From assembly GCA_023418535.1 (NCBI GenBank), contig JAEZZN010000129.1, positions 1 through 29,599 of the forward strand: a stretch of 29,599 bases of DNA, written 5' to 3'. This document shows positions 1 through 7,098 of the stretch, piece after piece. Both the position numbers and the translations under genes were made by a program. The stretch's first letter is position 1. Every line of letters begins with the position of its first letter. The notes under the pieces were generated by a model that saw nothing but the letters and a program-made list of their open reading frames with translations, was not told where the DNA came from and ran no database searches. The stretch is from Bacillota bacterium. GTDB lineage: Bacteria; Bacillota_A; Clostridia; Tissierellales; Peptoniphilaceae.

Positions 1-54
1 CAATTATACATTATGGAGGATTTTTTGGTGCTTGAAGCTAAAGCTTTTTTACCT

Positions 55-73
55 CCACCTGCATAGCAGGTGG
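55..73 (+). terminator. Hairpin with short T-rich tail, possible terminator of an upstream plus-strand unit
   Basis: A perfect 8-bp inverted repeat, CCACCTGC/GCAGGTGG, with a 3-base ATA loop is followed on the plus strand by TTTATTGTTT. It could end transcription entering from left of the window. A short open frame of 17 codons (ATG at 13, TAG at 64-66) runs into the hairpin, but it has no clear ribosome site. The hairpin could instead be the end structure of a small mobile element; nothing here decides between these. Confidence 0.4.
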
Positions 74-83
74 TTTATTGTTT

Positions 84-118
84 CGTTCACTTACGTTCAC
101 TCAACTCACTAAAGTGAA
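84..118. repeat. Imperfect inverted repeat GTTCACTTA...TAAAGTGAAC
   Basis: The motif GTTCACT appears twice in direct orientation and again as AGTGAAC in inverse orientation within about 35 bases, so several mutually exclusive hairpins are possible. It lies between the 55-73 hairpin and the tRNA terminator. I see no coding sense in it. Confidence 0.35.
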
Positions 119-119
119 C

Positions 120-152
120 AAAAAAACAGCTTAGAATCAATTTTCTAAGCTG
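120..152 (-). terminator. Rho-independent terminator of the tRNA unit
   Basis: A perfect 10-bp inverted repeat CAGCTTAGAA/TTCTAAGCTG (127-136 and 143-152) with a 6-base loop is followed on the minus strand by a run of seven T (A-run at 120-126). It sits 12 bases beyond the 3' CCA of the tRNA-Leu gene, which fits termination of the two-tRNA transcript. Confidence 0.85.
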
Positions 153-164
153 TGTATGTATTTA

Positions 165-249
165 TGGTGCGGGTGAGAGGAGTCGAACCCCCACATCGTA
201 AGATACTAGATCCTAAGTCTAGCGCGTCTGCCAATTCCGCCACACCCGC
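165..249 (-). tRNA. tRNA-Leu (anticodon TAG)
   Basis: The reverse complement folds as a class II tRNA of 85 bases with encoded CCA (165-167). The acceptor stem is GCGGGTG/CACCCGC, the anticodon loop is CTTAGGA inside the 5-bp stem CTAGA/TCTAG, giving anticodon TAG, and a long variable arm is followed by a T arm with GGTTCGA. Anticodon and long variable arm agree on leucine. Its 5' end directly abuts the CCA of the upstream tRNA-His with no spacer. Confidence 0.95.
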
Positions 250-325
250 TGGGGTGAGTAATGGGATTCGAACCCACGAATACAGGAACCACAATCCTGG
301 GCCTTGCCGCTTGGCGATACTCACC
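250..325 (-). tRNA. tRNA-His (anticodon GTG)
   Basis: The reverse complement folds as a class I tRNA with encoded CCA (250-252). The acceptor stem is GTGAGTA/TACTCAC, with an extra 5' G (complement of C325) opposite a discriminator C, the hallmark of tRNA-His. The anticodon arm is CAGGA-TTGTGGT-TCCTG, anticodon GTG. It is the first gene of the two-tRNA unit. Confidence 0.95.
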
Positions 326-353
326 ACATAATATTAAAAACAACTGCTTTATA

Positions 354-382
354 ACTATATCAAAAATATATGTTTAAGTCAA
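354..382 (-). promoter_or_regulatory. Promoter of the tRNA-His/tRNA-Leu unit
   Basis: On the minus strand a -35 box TTGACT (377-382) and a -10 box TATAGT (354-359) are separated by exactly 17 bases. The -10 is about 28 bases before the tRNA-His 5' end. This is close to the sigma-A consensus and is the expected start of the stable RNA transcript. It lies just past the udk stop codon. Confidence 0.75.
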
Positions 383-398
383 GTTGTTTTTTCTATTT

Positions 399-1028
399 TT
401 AATTATTATTATTTTTTCTTACATATTTTTCAACACTATCAAGTAATATTCCAACCGCTATTTTGTTTTTTCCACCATATGGGATAATGATATCTGCATA
501 TCTTCTTGAAGGTTCTACAAATATGTCATGCATTGGCTTTACTGTTTCTCTATATTGAGTAATAACTGATTCTAAACTTCTTTCACGTTCAATAACATCT
601 CTTTGAATTCTACGTATAATTCTTTCATCAGAGTCCGTTTCAACATAGATTTTAATATCCATCAAATCTCTTAATTCTTTATTTTCAAGAACTAAAATAC
701 CCTCAACTACTATAACAGGTTTTGGTTTTACTAGAACTACTTCATCTGAACGATTATGAATAGTGTAATCATAAACAGGTCTATATATTTCTTCACCATT
801 TTTTAATTTCTTTATATCTGATATAAGCCTATCTGTATCATATGCATTTGGGTGATCATAATTTAATTCAACTCTTTCTTCAAATGTAAGATTATCATGT
901 GCTTTATAATAATAATCATGTCCTAAAACTACAAGATCATTATCATATTGCTTTCTAAGCTTATTTACAATCGTTGTTTTACCTGATGCGGATCCACCAC
1001 ATACTCCAATTATAGTTATTTTTTCCAT
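399..1028 (-). CDS. udk: Uridine kinase
   Basis: The 209-residue product matches uridine/cytidine kinase in length and motifs. It phosphorylates uridine and cytidine to UMP and CMP with ATP or GTP in the cytoplasmic pyrimidine salvage pathway. The Walker A loop GGSASGKTT lies at residues 11-19, with the family's GHDYYY segment near residue 36 and a lid-like arginine-rich stretch (RRIQRDVIERER) in the second half. Start ATG is preceded by AAAGGG. The start overlaps the stop of the rsuA-like gene by one base (TAATG), so translation is probably coupled. It is the last gene of the ribU-rsuA-udk unit; I see no clear terminator after it. Confidence 0.95.
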   Translation of the reverse strand: MEKITIIGVCGGSASGKTTIVNKLRKQYDNDLVVLGHDYYYKAHDNLTFEERVELNYDHPNAYDTDRLISDIKKLKNGEEIYRPVYDYTIHNRSDEVVLVKPKPVIVVEGILVLENKELRDLMDIKIYVETDSDERIIRRIQRDVIERERSLESVITQYRETVKPMHDIFVEPSRRYADIIIPYGGKNKIAVGILLDSVEKYVRKNNNN

Positions 1029-1729
1029 TATTCGCCCTTTAATAAGTTTATTTCTTCATCAGTTAATTCCCTATATTCTCCTAGTTTTAGATTTTCATCT
1101 AATGAAAGTTCGGCCATAGAAATTCTTTTTAAATAAATAACAGAATTATCTACAGCGTGAAACATTCTTTTAACTTGATGATATTTTCCTTCTTGTATAG
1201 TTACAAAAGCTTCATTATCAGTTAATATTTCAAGCTTTGCCGGTTTTGTGAGATAATTTTCTTTATCTAAGTATACTCCATTTTCGAATACTTGTATATC
1301 TTCTTTTTTTATTTCTTTTTCGACTCTTACGAAATATTTTTTATTTACTTTCTTTTTTGGAGAAAGTAATTCATGAGCCAATTTCCCATCATTTGTTAAC
1401 AAAAGAAAACCTTCTGTATCTTTATCAAGTCTACCTACAGGAAATATATCTTTATTTTGATATTTTTCTTCAAGTAAGTCTATTACTGTTTTAGAATAAT
1501 CTTTTGTCGCAGAAATTACACCTTGAGGTTTATTAAGCATAAGATATATATATGGTTTATATATTATTTCTTGATTTTTGTATTCAATTTTATCTTCATT
1601 TTCATTTATTTGTTGGGTCACTTTTTTTACAACTTCCCCATTAACCAAAATAAAACCCTTGCTAATATAGTCCTTAACTTCTTTTCTAGTTCCAACTCCC
1701 ATATTAGCAAGGTATTTATCTATTCTCAT
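1028..1729 (-). CDS. rsuA: RsuA-family pseudouridine synthase, probably 16S rRNA
   Basis: The 233-residue protein has an N-terminal S4 RNA-binding domain (MRIDKYLANMGVGTRKEV onward, about residues 1-60) and a pseudouridine synthase domain with the catalytic-loop motif GRLDKDTEG at residues 99-107, Asp102 being the expected catalytic residue. The family isomerises a specific uridine in rRNA; length and sequence suit the RsuA (16S U516) branch, but RluB/RluE-type targets on 23S cannot be excluded by eye. Start has AAAGGA ahead of it. Its start overlaps the ribU stop (TAATG), and its stop overlaps the udk start in the same way. Confidence 0.88.
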   Translation of the reverse strand: MRIDKYLANMGVGTRKEVKDYISKGFILVNGEVVKKVTQQINENEDKIEYKNQEIIYKPYIYLMLNKPQGVISATKDYSKTVIDLLEEKYQNKDIFPVGRLDKDTEGFLLLTNDGKLAHELLSPKKKVNKKYFVRVEKEIKKEDIQVFENGVYLDKENYLTKPAKLEILTDNEAFVTIQEGKYHQVKRMFHAVDNSVIYLKRISMAELSLDENLKLGEYRELTDEEINLLKGE

Positions 1730-2343
1730 TAGATTCCTTTCATAACTTTAGAAACTCTTTTATATGTTAAAAATGTTACCAAAGCGTTTAATGTCCCTTT
1801 TACTAAATTAAATGGTACTACAGCAAATAAAATTAAATCTAAATAAGTGTTTATATATCCAGTGTTTGGCATAGTATTTACAAATGCGTCTACTGAACCC
1901 ATTCCTAAAGCTTTTGCATATAAAGGAAATATTACAAAATAATTTGATAATGTAGCTACCATAGTCATCGCTATAATACCAAATGTCAATCCAATTAAAG
2001 CTGATTTCTTAGTTTTATATTTGTTATATATGTATGATGAAATAAATACAAAGATAGAACCAACTATAAAGTTAGAAACTTCTCCTACATATGCAGTAGT
2101 AGTTCCATTCAGTATAAGATTAAGCATTATCTTAAGAAATACAGTAATTACACCCGAAACCGGACCTAATACAAATCCACTCATCAGTGTTGCAACATCT
2201 CCGAAATCAACTGTCATAAATGTTGGTGCTATTGGTATAGGAAACTTAAATAACATTAAAACCCCTGCCATAGCAGCAAATATAGCCATCTTAACCATAT
2301 TGCTTATCGATAATATTCCTTCTCTTCTTGATATATTTTCCAT
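1729..2343 (-). CDS. ribU: Riboflavin ECF transporter substrate-binding subunit RibU
   Basis: The 204-residue protein has about six hydrophobic segments and looks like the S component of a group II energy-coupling-factor transporter. It would bind riboflavin at the membrane and work with a shared EcfA/A'/T module encoded elsewhere. The assignment to riboflavin rests on sequence resemblance to RibU (early segment with FKFPIPIAP and VDFGDV) and on the FMN riboswitch directly upstream. GGGAGG stands 7 bases before the ATG. It heads a tight unit with rsuA and udk, which would therefore also fall under FMN control. Confidence 0.92.
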   Translation of the reverse strand: MENISRREGILSISNMVKMAIFAAMAGVLMLFKFPIPIAPTFMTVDFGDVATLMSGFVLGPVSGVITVFLKIMLNLILNGTTTAYVGEVSNFIVGSIFVFISSYIYNKYKTKKSALIGLTFGIIAMTMVATLSNYFVIFPLYAKALGMGSVDAFVNTMPNTGYINTYLDLILFAVVPFNLVKGTLNALVTFLTYKRVSKVMKGI

Positions 2344-2350
2344 TATTCTT

Positions 2351-2370
2351 CCTCCCTAATATCATTTTTA
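2351..2370 (-). promoter_or_regulatory. Small hairpin overlapping the ribU ribosome-binding site
   Basis: Just before the ribU start the minus strand reads CCCTAA, a loop, then TTAGGG, continuing into the GGAGG Shine-Dalgarno. Pairing CCCTAA/TTAGGG would partly hide the ribosome site. An alternative pairing of the terminator's 3' arm (GGGCA) with TGCCC downstream is also possible. These are structures read by eye; a role in translation control is inference. Confidence 0.3.
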
Positions 2371-2373
2371 GGG

Positions 2374-2404
2374 CAATAAAAATGCCCCTGATACTTCGGG
2401 GCAT
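2374..2404 (-). terminator. Riboswitch-controlled terminator before ribU
   Basis: On the minus strand ATGCCCC (2404-2398), a 9-base loop and GGGGCAT (2388-2382) form a strong 7-bp stem followed by TTTTATTG. It lies between the FMN aptamer and ribU, the usual place for the expression-platform terminator that forms when FMN is bound. Confidence 0.75.
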
Positions 2405-2440
2405 AAAAACATTATTTAACAATACACTATATTTAAATAA

Positions 2441-2547
2441 TATCTTCTTCCATCCAGACTCTACTGTCGGTATCGGAGTTTCACCGATTCTGCTTTCGCT
2501 CGCGGACTTTGACCGCCGGTAGGGAATCACACCCTGCCCTGAAGATA
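2441..2547 (-). ncRNA. FMN riboswitch (RFN element)
   Basis: The minus strand contains the highly conserved RFN core: a 5' segment with CTTCAGGGCAGGGTG, the block CCTACCGGCGGT, the segment GCGAGC, and the closing GAGTCTGGATGGAAGAAGAT. ATCTTC at the 5' end and GAAGAT at the 3' end form stem P1. The aptamer binds FMN and, with the terminator at 2374-2404, should switch ribU off when flavin is plentiful. Confidence 0.95.
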
Positions 2548-2552
2548 CTTTA

Positions 2553-2581
2553 ATTATACATCATATTTATTATATTTGCAA
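2553..2581 (-). promoter_or_regulatory. Promoter of the FMN riboswitch-ribU unit
   Basis: Minus-strand -35 TTGCAA (2576-2581) and perfect -10 TATAAT (2553-2558) are spaced by 17 bases. The -10 ends 5 bases before the first P1 base, so the transcript starts close to the aptamer. The promoter fills the short gap after the amylase stop codon, and no terminator separates it from the amylase gene, so read-through is possible. Confidence 0.75.
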
Positions 2582-2583
2582 AG

Positions 2584-4023
2584 TTATCTATTTACCCAAA
2601 CTGAAACAGATGCTGGAGATGTAAAGAAATCGCCATGTCCACTCTCGTCTATAATAATTTCAGCATCGTTGTTTCCAAGATAATCTTCATATACTTTACC
2701 TGCTTGATCTTCTCCAACATACATTCTGATAGTATTTGCTCCAGCATTTGAAAATGTAACAGCCATTCTTCCTGGATGATCATCTTCACCATAACGAACA
2801 AATCCAACTGAATTAGGATCTTGTAAATAGTCTTTTTGTTCTCCATATGCATAGTCTCTTCTTAATTCAAGTAAAGGACGAAGTTTATCCCCCATACCTT
2901 CATAAGTATTTCCGCCATCTATATTAAACAGGTCTCCAAAAAACACACATGGATAACCATCTCTCTTCAATAGTATAAATGCATATGCGCTTTGTCTAAA
3001 CCATTCATCTATCCAAGATTCTAGTGATTGACCAAGCTGTGAATCATGATTGTCAACAAAGGTTACAGAATTCATTCTTCTTTGAGATTCAACTGAATTT
3101 TCAAATAATTTTGTTAAATCAAAATGTTCTCTTGATTTTGAAGCTTCATATAATTTATAGTGAAGAGTCACATCAAAAAGATCAACATTTTGAGAAGTTG
3201 AGTCAATATATTGGATAAGATTTTCTTGATTGTTTTCCCAATATTCTCCTACAAAATACATATCATTTTTTATTGAAAGTATATGATTTGTAAAATCATT
3301 TATAAAATTAGAATCAATGTGTTTTAAAGCATCATATCTAATTCCATCAATTTTTGTTTCATTTATTAGCCATTCTATCCATCTAAATAATTCTTCTCTC
3401 ACATCGTTATTATAGTGATCAATATCGGCAAACATTAGATAATCATAATTTCCTTTTTCTTTAGAAACAGCTTGTTTCCAATCTCTATTTTCCCAAATTA
3501 TTTTGTAAATTCCATTTTCTCCAGTTAAATTATCATAATCTACACCGCTAAAATGTTGAAAACTCCATACGAATTCGCTATACTTTCCATTTCTTCCTGG
3601 GAAAGTAAATTTTGTCCATCCTTCAATATCTTTCGCTTCAGATATTTCTTCCGTTCTATTATCTGGATTAACCTTTACAGCTTTAAATATCTCAGCTTCA
3701 TCTGCACCAGCTTTATGATTTAATACTAAATCAGCATATATTCTCATCCCTTTTTTATGAGCTTCATCTATCAATTTTAAAAGCTCTTCTTTTGTACCAT
3801 ATTTTGTTCGAACATTTCCTTTTTGATCAAATTCTCCAAGATCCCAAAGGTCATAAATTCCATACCCTACATCATTTGTTCCGGTAGCCTTTGTAAATGG
3901 AGGCAACCAAATTGATGTAATACCTAATTCCCTAAAATAATCTAAATTTTCTCTTAAAAAATTAAAATGATTCCCATCATCTGGTAGATACCATTCAAAT
4001 CCTTGTAATATAACTCCATTCAT
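2584..4023 (-). CDS. Cytoplasmic alpha-amylase, GH13 family
   Basis: The 479-residue protein hydrolyses alpha-1,4 glucans. It starts directly with the first barrel strand (GVILQGFEW) and has no signal peptide, so it should act in the cytoplasm on glycogen or imported maltodextrin, as in the GH13_5 liquefying-type enzymes. Conserved regions are visible: DLVLNH at 98-103, GIRYDALKH with nucleophile Asp231, VGEYW with acid/base Glu260, and FVDNHD ending in Asp327. The usual Leu before the nucleophile (FRLDA) is Tyr here. A C-terminal beta domain follows. The start lies 2 bases after the metallopeptidase stop, suggesting co-transcription; the nearest ribosome-like AAGGAA is rather far upstream. 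Confidence 0.93.
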   Translation of the reverse strand: MNGVILQGFEWYLPDDGNHFNFLRENLDYFRELGITSIWLPPFTKATGTNDVGYGIYDLWDLGEFDQKGNVRTKYGTKEELLKLIDEAHKKGMRIYADLVLNHKAGADEAEIFKAVKVNPDNRTEEISEAKDIEGWTKFTFPGRNGKYSEFVWSFQHFSGVDYDNLTGENGIYKIIWENRDWKQAVSKEKGNYDYLMFADIDHYNNDVREELFRWIEWLINETKIDGIRYDALKHIDSNFINDFTNHILSIKNDMYFVGEYWENNQENLIQYIDSTSQNVDLFDVTLHYKLYEASKSREHFDLTKLFENSVESQRRMNSVTFVDNHDSQLGQSLESWIDEWFRQSAYAFILLKRDGYPCVFFGDLFNIDGGNTYEGMGDKLRPLLELRRDYAYGEQKDYLQDPNSVGFVRYGEDDHPGRMAVTFSNAGANTIRMYVGEDQAGKVYEDYLGNNDAEIIIDESGHGDFFTSPASVSVWVNR

Positions 4024-4025
4024 AA

Positions 4026-4403
4026 TTACTTTTTATTCCTTTTCGTTTTATAATTTTTTAAATATATTTCATCTTCATCTACTAAATCTCTTAATTTAGC
4101 TTTGTACTCTACATGATGTCTAAGTTCATGATTAACAAGCTCTTCCAATCTATTATACATTTGTTCATCATTATAATGAGAATATCGTCTAATCAAAGAT
4201 CCATAATAAATCACAATTCTCTTGATAAATCCATGCCTTTGATATTCCCCTAAAATAATTAAATCTTCATTAATTGATTCCTCATGAAATTTAATTTTTT
4301 CTTCTAAAACTACTCCTCCATTTAATCCTTCAAATAAATTTTCATCTATTGAGTCCACTATTTCATTTAACATTTCATGTATTTTATCAATTTCCAACGA
4401 CAT
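4026..4403 (-). CDS. Putative metallopeptidase-family protein (zincin-like)
   Basis: The 125-residue protein resembles the small 'metallopeptidase family protein' group common in Clostridia. The segments ILGEYQRHGF, IVIYYGSLIRRY and a C-terminal NHELRHHVEY are the recognisable blocks; HELRH at 92-96 fits a HExxH zinc site with His97 adjacent. No signal peptide or membrane segment is seen. The substrate is unknown for the family. GGAGG precedes the ATG. It is read together with the alpha-amylase and divergently from murJ. Confidence 0.75.
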   Translation of the reverse strand: MSLEIDKIHEMLNEIVDSIDENLFEGLNGGVVLEEKIKFHEESINEDLIILGEYQRHGFIKRIVIYYGSLIRRYSHYNDEQMYNRLEELVNHELRHHVEYKAKLRDLVDEDEIYLKNYKTKRNKK

Positions 4404-4464
4404 AATATCCTCCAGAAATATTATAACATATAGTAATTTGTTAGATTAGTAATTAGTAATGTTC

Positions 4465-4493
4465 TTTATTAAGTTTAGTATATATGATATAAT
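4465..4493 (+). promoter_or_regulatory. Putative murJ promoter
   Basis: A perfect -10 TATAAT at 4488-4493 lies 25 bases before the murJ ATG, with a weak -35-like TTTATT at 4465-4470, 17 bases upstream. The -10 is convincing; the -35 is poor. Confidence 0.5.
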
Positions 4494-4518
4494 CAATCAT
4501 TAGATTTAGGAGATTTAT

Positions 4519-6039
4519 ATGGGAAAAACTACCTTTTTTTTAATGATAATTACATTGATTTCAAAATTAACAGGTCTTGTAAGAGAGCAAGTATTTGCAT
4601 ATTATTTAGGAACTGGTGATGTATATGATGCTTATAGCACCGCAAGTACTATTCCTTTTATTTTATTTGGTTCAATTTTACAAGCAATGATTGCTGGCTA
4701 TATACCTATATATTCAGAAATTAAAAATGAACATGGCGAAAATCAAGCAAATAAATTCACTTCAAATTTATTAAATATAATTACCACTTTTTCAACACTT
4801 TTTATCGCTATAATAATCTTAATTTCTCCTTTATTAGTTAGTATATTTGCCCCAGGTTATATAGGCTCTAAAAGAGAACTTAGTATACAATTTACCAAGA
4901 TATTTGCATTTTCATTATATCCAACTATGATTTCTTCTGTTTTCATAGGATTTTTACAAATGAAAAATAGATTTATTGTTTCTGAAACTCATGGAATAAT
5001 AATGAATGGATTGCACATTGTAACAATAATACTTTCAAATTATTTTAACAACTATTATATCGTTGCTTATGGTATAGTTATAACTGAATTTTTGAAATTT
5101 ATATTATTCCCAAAAGCTATAATGAGTGAAAATTACATACATATATTTAAGATGAATTTCAAAGATAAATATGTAATTAAATTAATTAAATTTTCTATAC
5201 CTGTGTTGATTTCAATATCAGTAATGGACTTGCTTGTAATATCAGATCAATCCTTAGCTTCTATAATAATGCCAAATGGTGGTGTATCAGCTCTTAGATA
5301 CTCTTCATTAATTTATCAAATAATTACTGGTATTATTATAACCTCAATTATTACAACAACTTACCCTACGATATCTGACTATGCAAGTAAAAAACAATAT
5401 GACAAAATGAAAAAAACAATGATGGATGGTGTATCCTTAGGATATATTTTAGTAATCCCATCAATGATTGGAGTAATGATTTTAGCTGAACCTCTAGTAA
5501 CAGTACTATTTCAAAGAGGTAGTTTTACAGCTGAATCTACAAAAATAACCTCCGGTCTTCTATTTTACTATATGCCTGTGGTTATTGGATTTACAATAAA
5601 ACAAATATTTAACCGTGGTTTCTACGCAATGCAGAATACTACATTGCCTATAATCACAACTGTAGTTCAAGTTGTATTAAATATTATATTAAACTATGCA
5701 CTATCTGCTATTTGGGGTATAAACGGTTTAGTAATTGCATCATCAATAGCTTCACTAGTGTCCAGCATATTAGCCGTATATCTTTTTAGAAAAAAATATG
5801 GACAAATTTCGTTCAAATCATTTATAAATACATTTATTAAATTATCATTTGCAAGCTTATTGATGGGAGTCGTAACATATTATTCATATTCTTATTTCTC
5901 AAATTTCAATATGTATATCGCATTATTAATATCAATTATATTATCAGTAATATTTTATGGTGTATTGATATTATTTATGAGAATTCCATCAGTTATGAAA
6001 ACTACCAATAAGTTATATCATAAATTTATAAAAAAATAA
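4519..6039 (+). CDS. murJ: Lipid II flippase MurJ (MviN family)
   Basis: The 506-residue polytopic membrane protein belongs to the MOP exporter superfamily. The N-terminal pattern (TLISKLTGLVREQVFAYYLG, then DAYSTASTIP) is typical of MurJ/MviN, and about 14 hydrophobic segments are spread over the length. MurJ moves lipid-linked peptidoglycan precursor across the cytoplasmic membrane. AGGAG sits ahead of the ATG. It stands alone on the plus strand, divergent from the metallopeptidase-amylase unit and convergent with the MurT/GatD/ATP-grasp unit, with which it shares a terminator. Related wzx-type or spore-related members exist, but the N-terminus favours MurJ. Confidence 0.88.
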   Translation: MGKTTFFLMIITLISKLTGLVREQVFAYYLGTGDVYDAYSTASTIPFILFGSILQAMIAGYIPIYSEIKNEHGENQANKFTSNLLNIITTFSTLFIAIIILISPLLVSIFAPGYIGSKRELSIQFTKIFAFSLYPTMISSVFIGFLQMKNRFIVSETHGIIMNGLHIVTIILSNYFNNYYIVAYGIVITEFLKFILFPKAIMSENYIHIFKMNFKDKYVIKLIKFSIPVLISISVMDLLVISDQSLASIIMPNGGVSALRYSSLIYQIITGIIITSIITTTYPTISDYASKKQYDKMKKTMMDGVSLGYILVIPSMIGVMILAEPLVTVLFQRGSFTAESTKITSGLLFYYMPVVIGFTIKQIFNRGFYAMQNTTLPIITTVVQVVLNIILNYALSAIWGINGLVIASSIASLVSSILAVYLFRKKYGQISFKSFINTFIKLSFASLLMGVVTYYSYSYFSNFNMYIALLISIILSVIFYGVLILFMRIPSVMKTTNKLYHKFIKK

Positions 6040-6042
6040 CAT

Positions 6043-6078
6043 AAAAATCCCGTTATCACTTTTGATAACGGGATTTTT
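6043..6078. terminator. Bidirectional terminator between murJ and the ATP-grasp gene
   Basis: A perfect 16-bp inverted repeat (6043-6058 and 6063-6078) with loop CTTT has an A-run on one side and a T-run on the other. It therefore ends transcription from murJ on plus and from the ATP-grasp unit on minus; the minus-strand stop codon starts 2 bases past it. Confidence 0.92.
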
Positions 6079-6079
6079 A

Positions 6080-7084
6080 TTATCTTAATTTCATTCCTAA
6101 GCTTTTTTCAAATTTTTCTACCATACCAGTATTATCATCTAATTGTACGTATGTTTGGATTATATCAACACCAGGATAGTCATTCCCTTCTATTAAGACT
6201 GGGCCATTTTCTGTGATTGCAATATCCCATCCGATATATTTTATCTTTTTATATTCACTCGCTGCTTTTATAGCTAAGTCTTTTACTTCATCAAACAACG
6301 GAATCTTAACACCAATATAATCAATATTATTATAAGGATTTTTATAAATAATTTCTTCAGTTGGATTATATCTATATAGAGGTTTTGTAATATATCCATC
6401 TTCTGATAATTTAACCCAATATCCACCTTGACTAGCATTATCTACAAACTTACCATCTACAGATAATCTTAATACTGCATACATAACGTGAACTTTTCCT
6501 TCACTATCTACTACAGTACCAACTCTTATAGAATTGACTGAGTTTTTAGATAATTTATTCATTTCTTCATGTTGAACTATTGGTTCTTCTAATATAGTGT
6601 AACTATCATTTACCAAATCATTATATAAGTCATTTACTTCATATTTTGAAGCGTCTACTCTTTTAACCCCGTATCCACCTTTTTCATTTGAAGCTTTTGC
6701 AAAAAATATTGGGTGTTTTATCACGAAGATTTCAAATTCATCAAAATTGGATCCTGTTAGTTCGAGCGTTTCTCTGCCTAAAAACTTTTTATATTTTTTT
6801 ATAAAAAGTGATTTTTCTTGTATATATTTTAGCTCTTCACTGTCCTTAAACTCATCATAGATTTTTGCAGTATCTCTATGACCAAAAAATGTTCTTCTAG
6901 TTTTAATATCTGTTACCCTATCAAAGTTAAAAGTATAAAAATTTAACCATGTATATCCATACTTTTTATAAGTTTTATACATATCAATGAATAAAGCTAT
7001 TCTAGATCTTCCAGATCTTTTACTCATGTGATTAATGATAGGAAGAATATATTTCCAATCTGCATTTAATATTCTTTTTATCAT
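6080..7084 (-). CDS. ATP-grasp protein, sugar-transfer-associated type (second copy)
   Basis: The 334-residue protein resembles the ATP-grasp family often found in cell-surface polysaccharide loci. ATP-grasp enzymes activate a carboxylate as acyl phosphate and join it to an amine or thiol. Visible features: Lys130 in FFAKASNEKGGYGV (ATP-binding lysine and glycine loop), EEP near 166, NSIRV at 184-188, and IGWDIAITENGPVLIEGN ending near residue 301, with Glu299 and Asn301 as expected metal ligands. No signal peptide or transmembrane segment. It follows a related ATP-grasp gene by 14 bases, with AAAGGA before its ATG, and is the last gene of the murT-gatD-like unit. The substrate cannot be told from sequence. 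Confidence 0.82.
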   Translation of the reverse strand: MIKRILNADWKYILPIINHMSKRSGRSRIALFIDMYKTYKKYGYTWLNFYTFNFDRVTDIKTRRTFFGHRDTAKIYDEFKDSEELKYIQEKSLFIKKYKKFLGRETLELTGSNFDEFEIFVIKHPIFFAKASNEKGGYGVKRVDASKYEVNDLYNDLVNDSYTILEEPIVQHEEMNKLSKNSVNSIRVGTVVDSEGKVHVMYAVLRLSVDGKFVDNASQGGYWVKLSEDGYITKPLYRYNPTEEIIYKNPYNNIDYIGVKIPLFDEVKDLAIKAASEYKKIKYIGWDIAITENGPVLIEGNDYPGVDIIQTYVQLDDNTGMVEKFEKSLGMKLR

Positions 7085-7098
7085 ATTTATTCCTTTTA

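Noticed and set aside
145..327. 60-codon open frame on minus
   Set aside because: It reads straight through both tRNA genes; the apparent protein is a translation of tRNA sequence.
2291..2530. 79-codon open frame on minus, and the 2328-2522 plus frame
   Set aside because: Both cover the FMN riboswitch and its terminator, which explain the sequence better.
2584..4023. Secreted alpha-amylase
   Set aside because: The protein begins at the first barrel strand with no signal peptide, so a cytoplasmic role is more likely.
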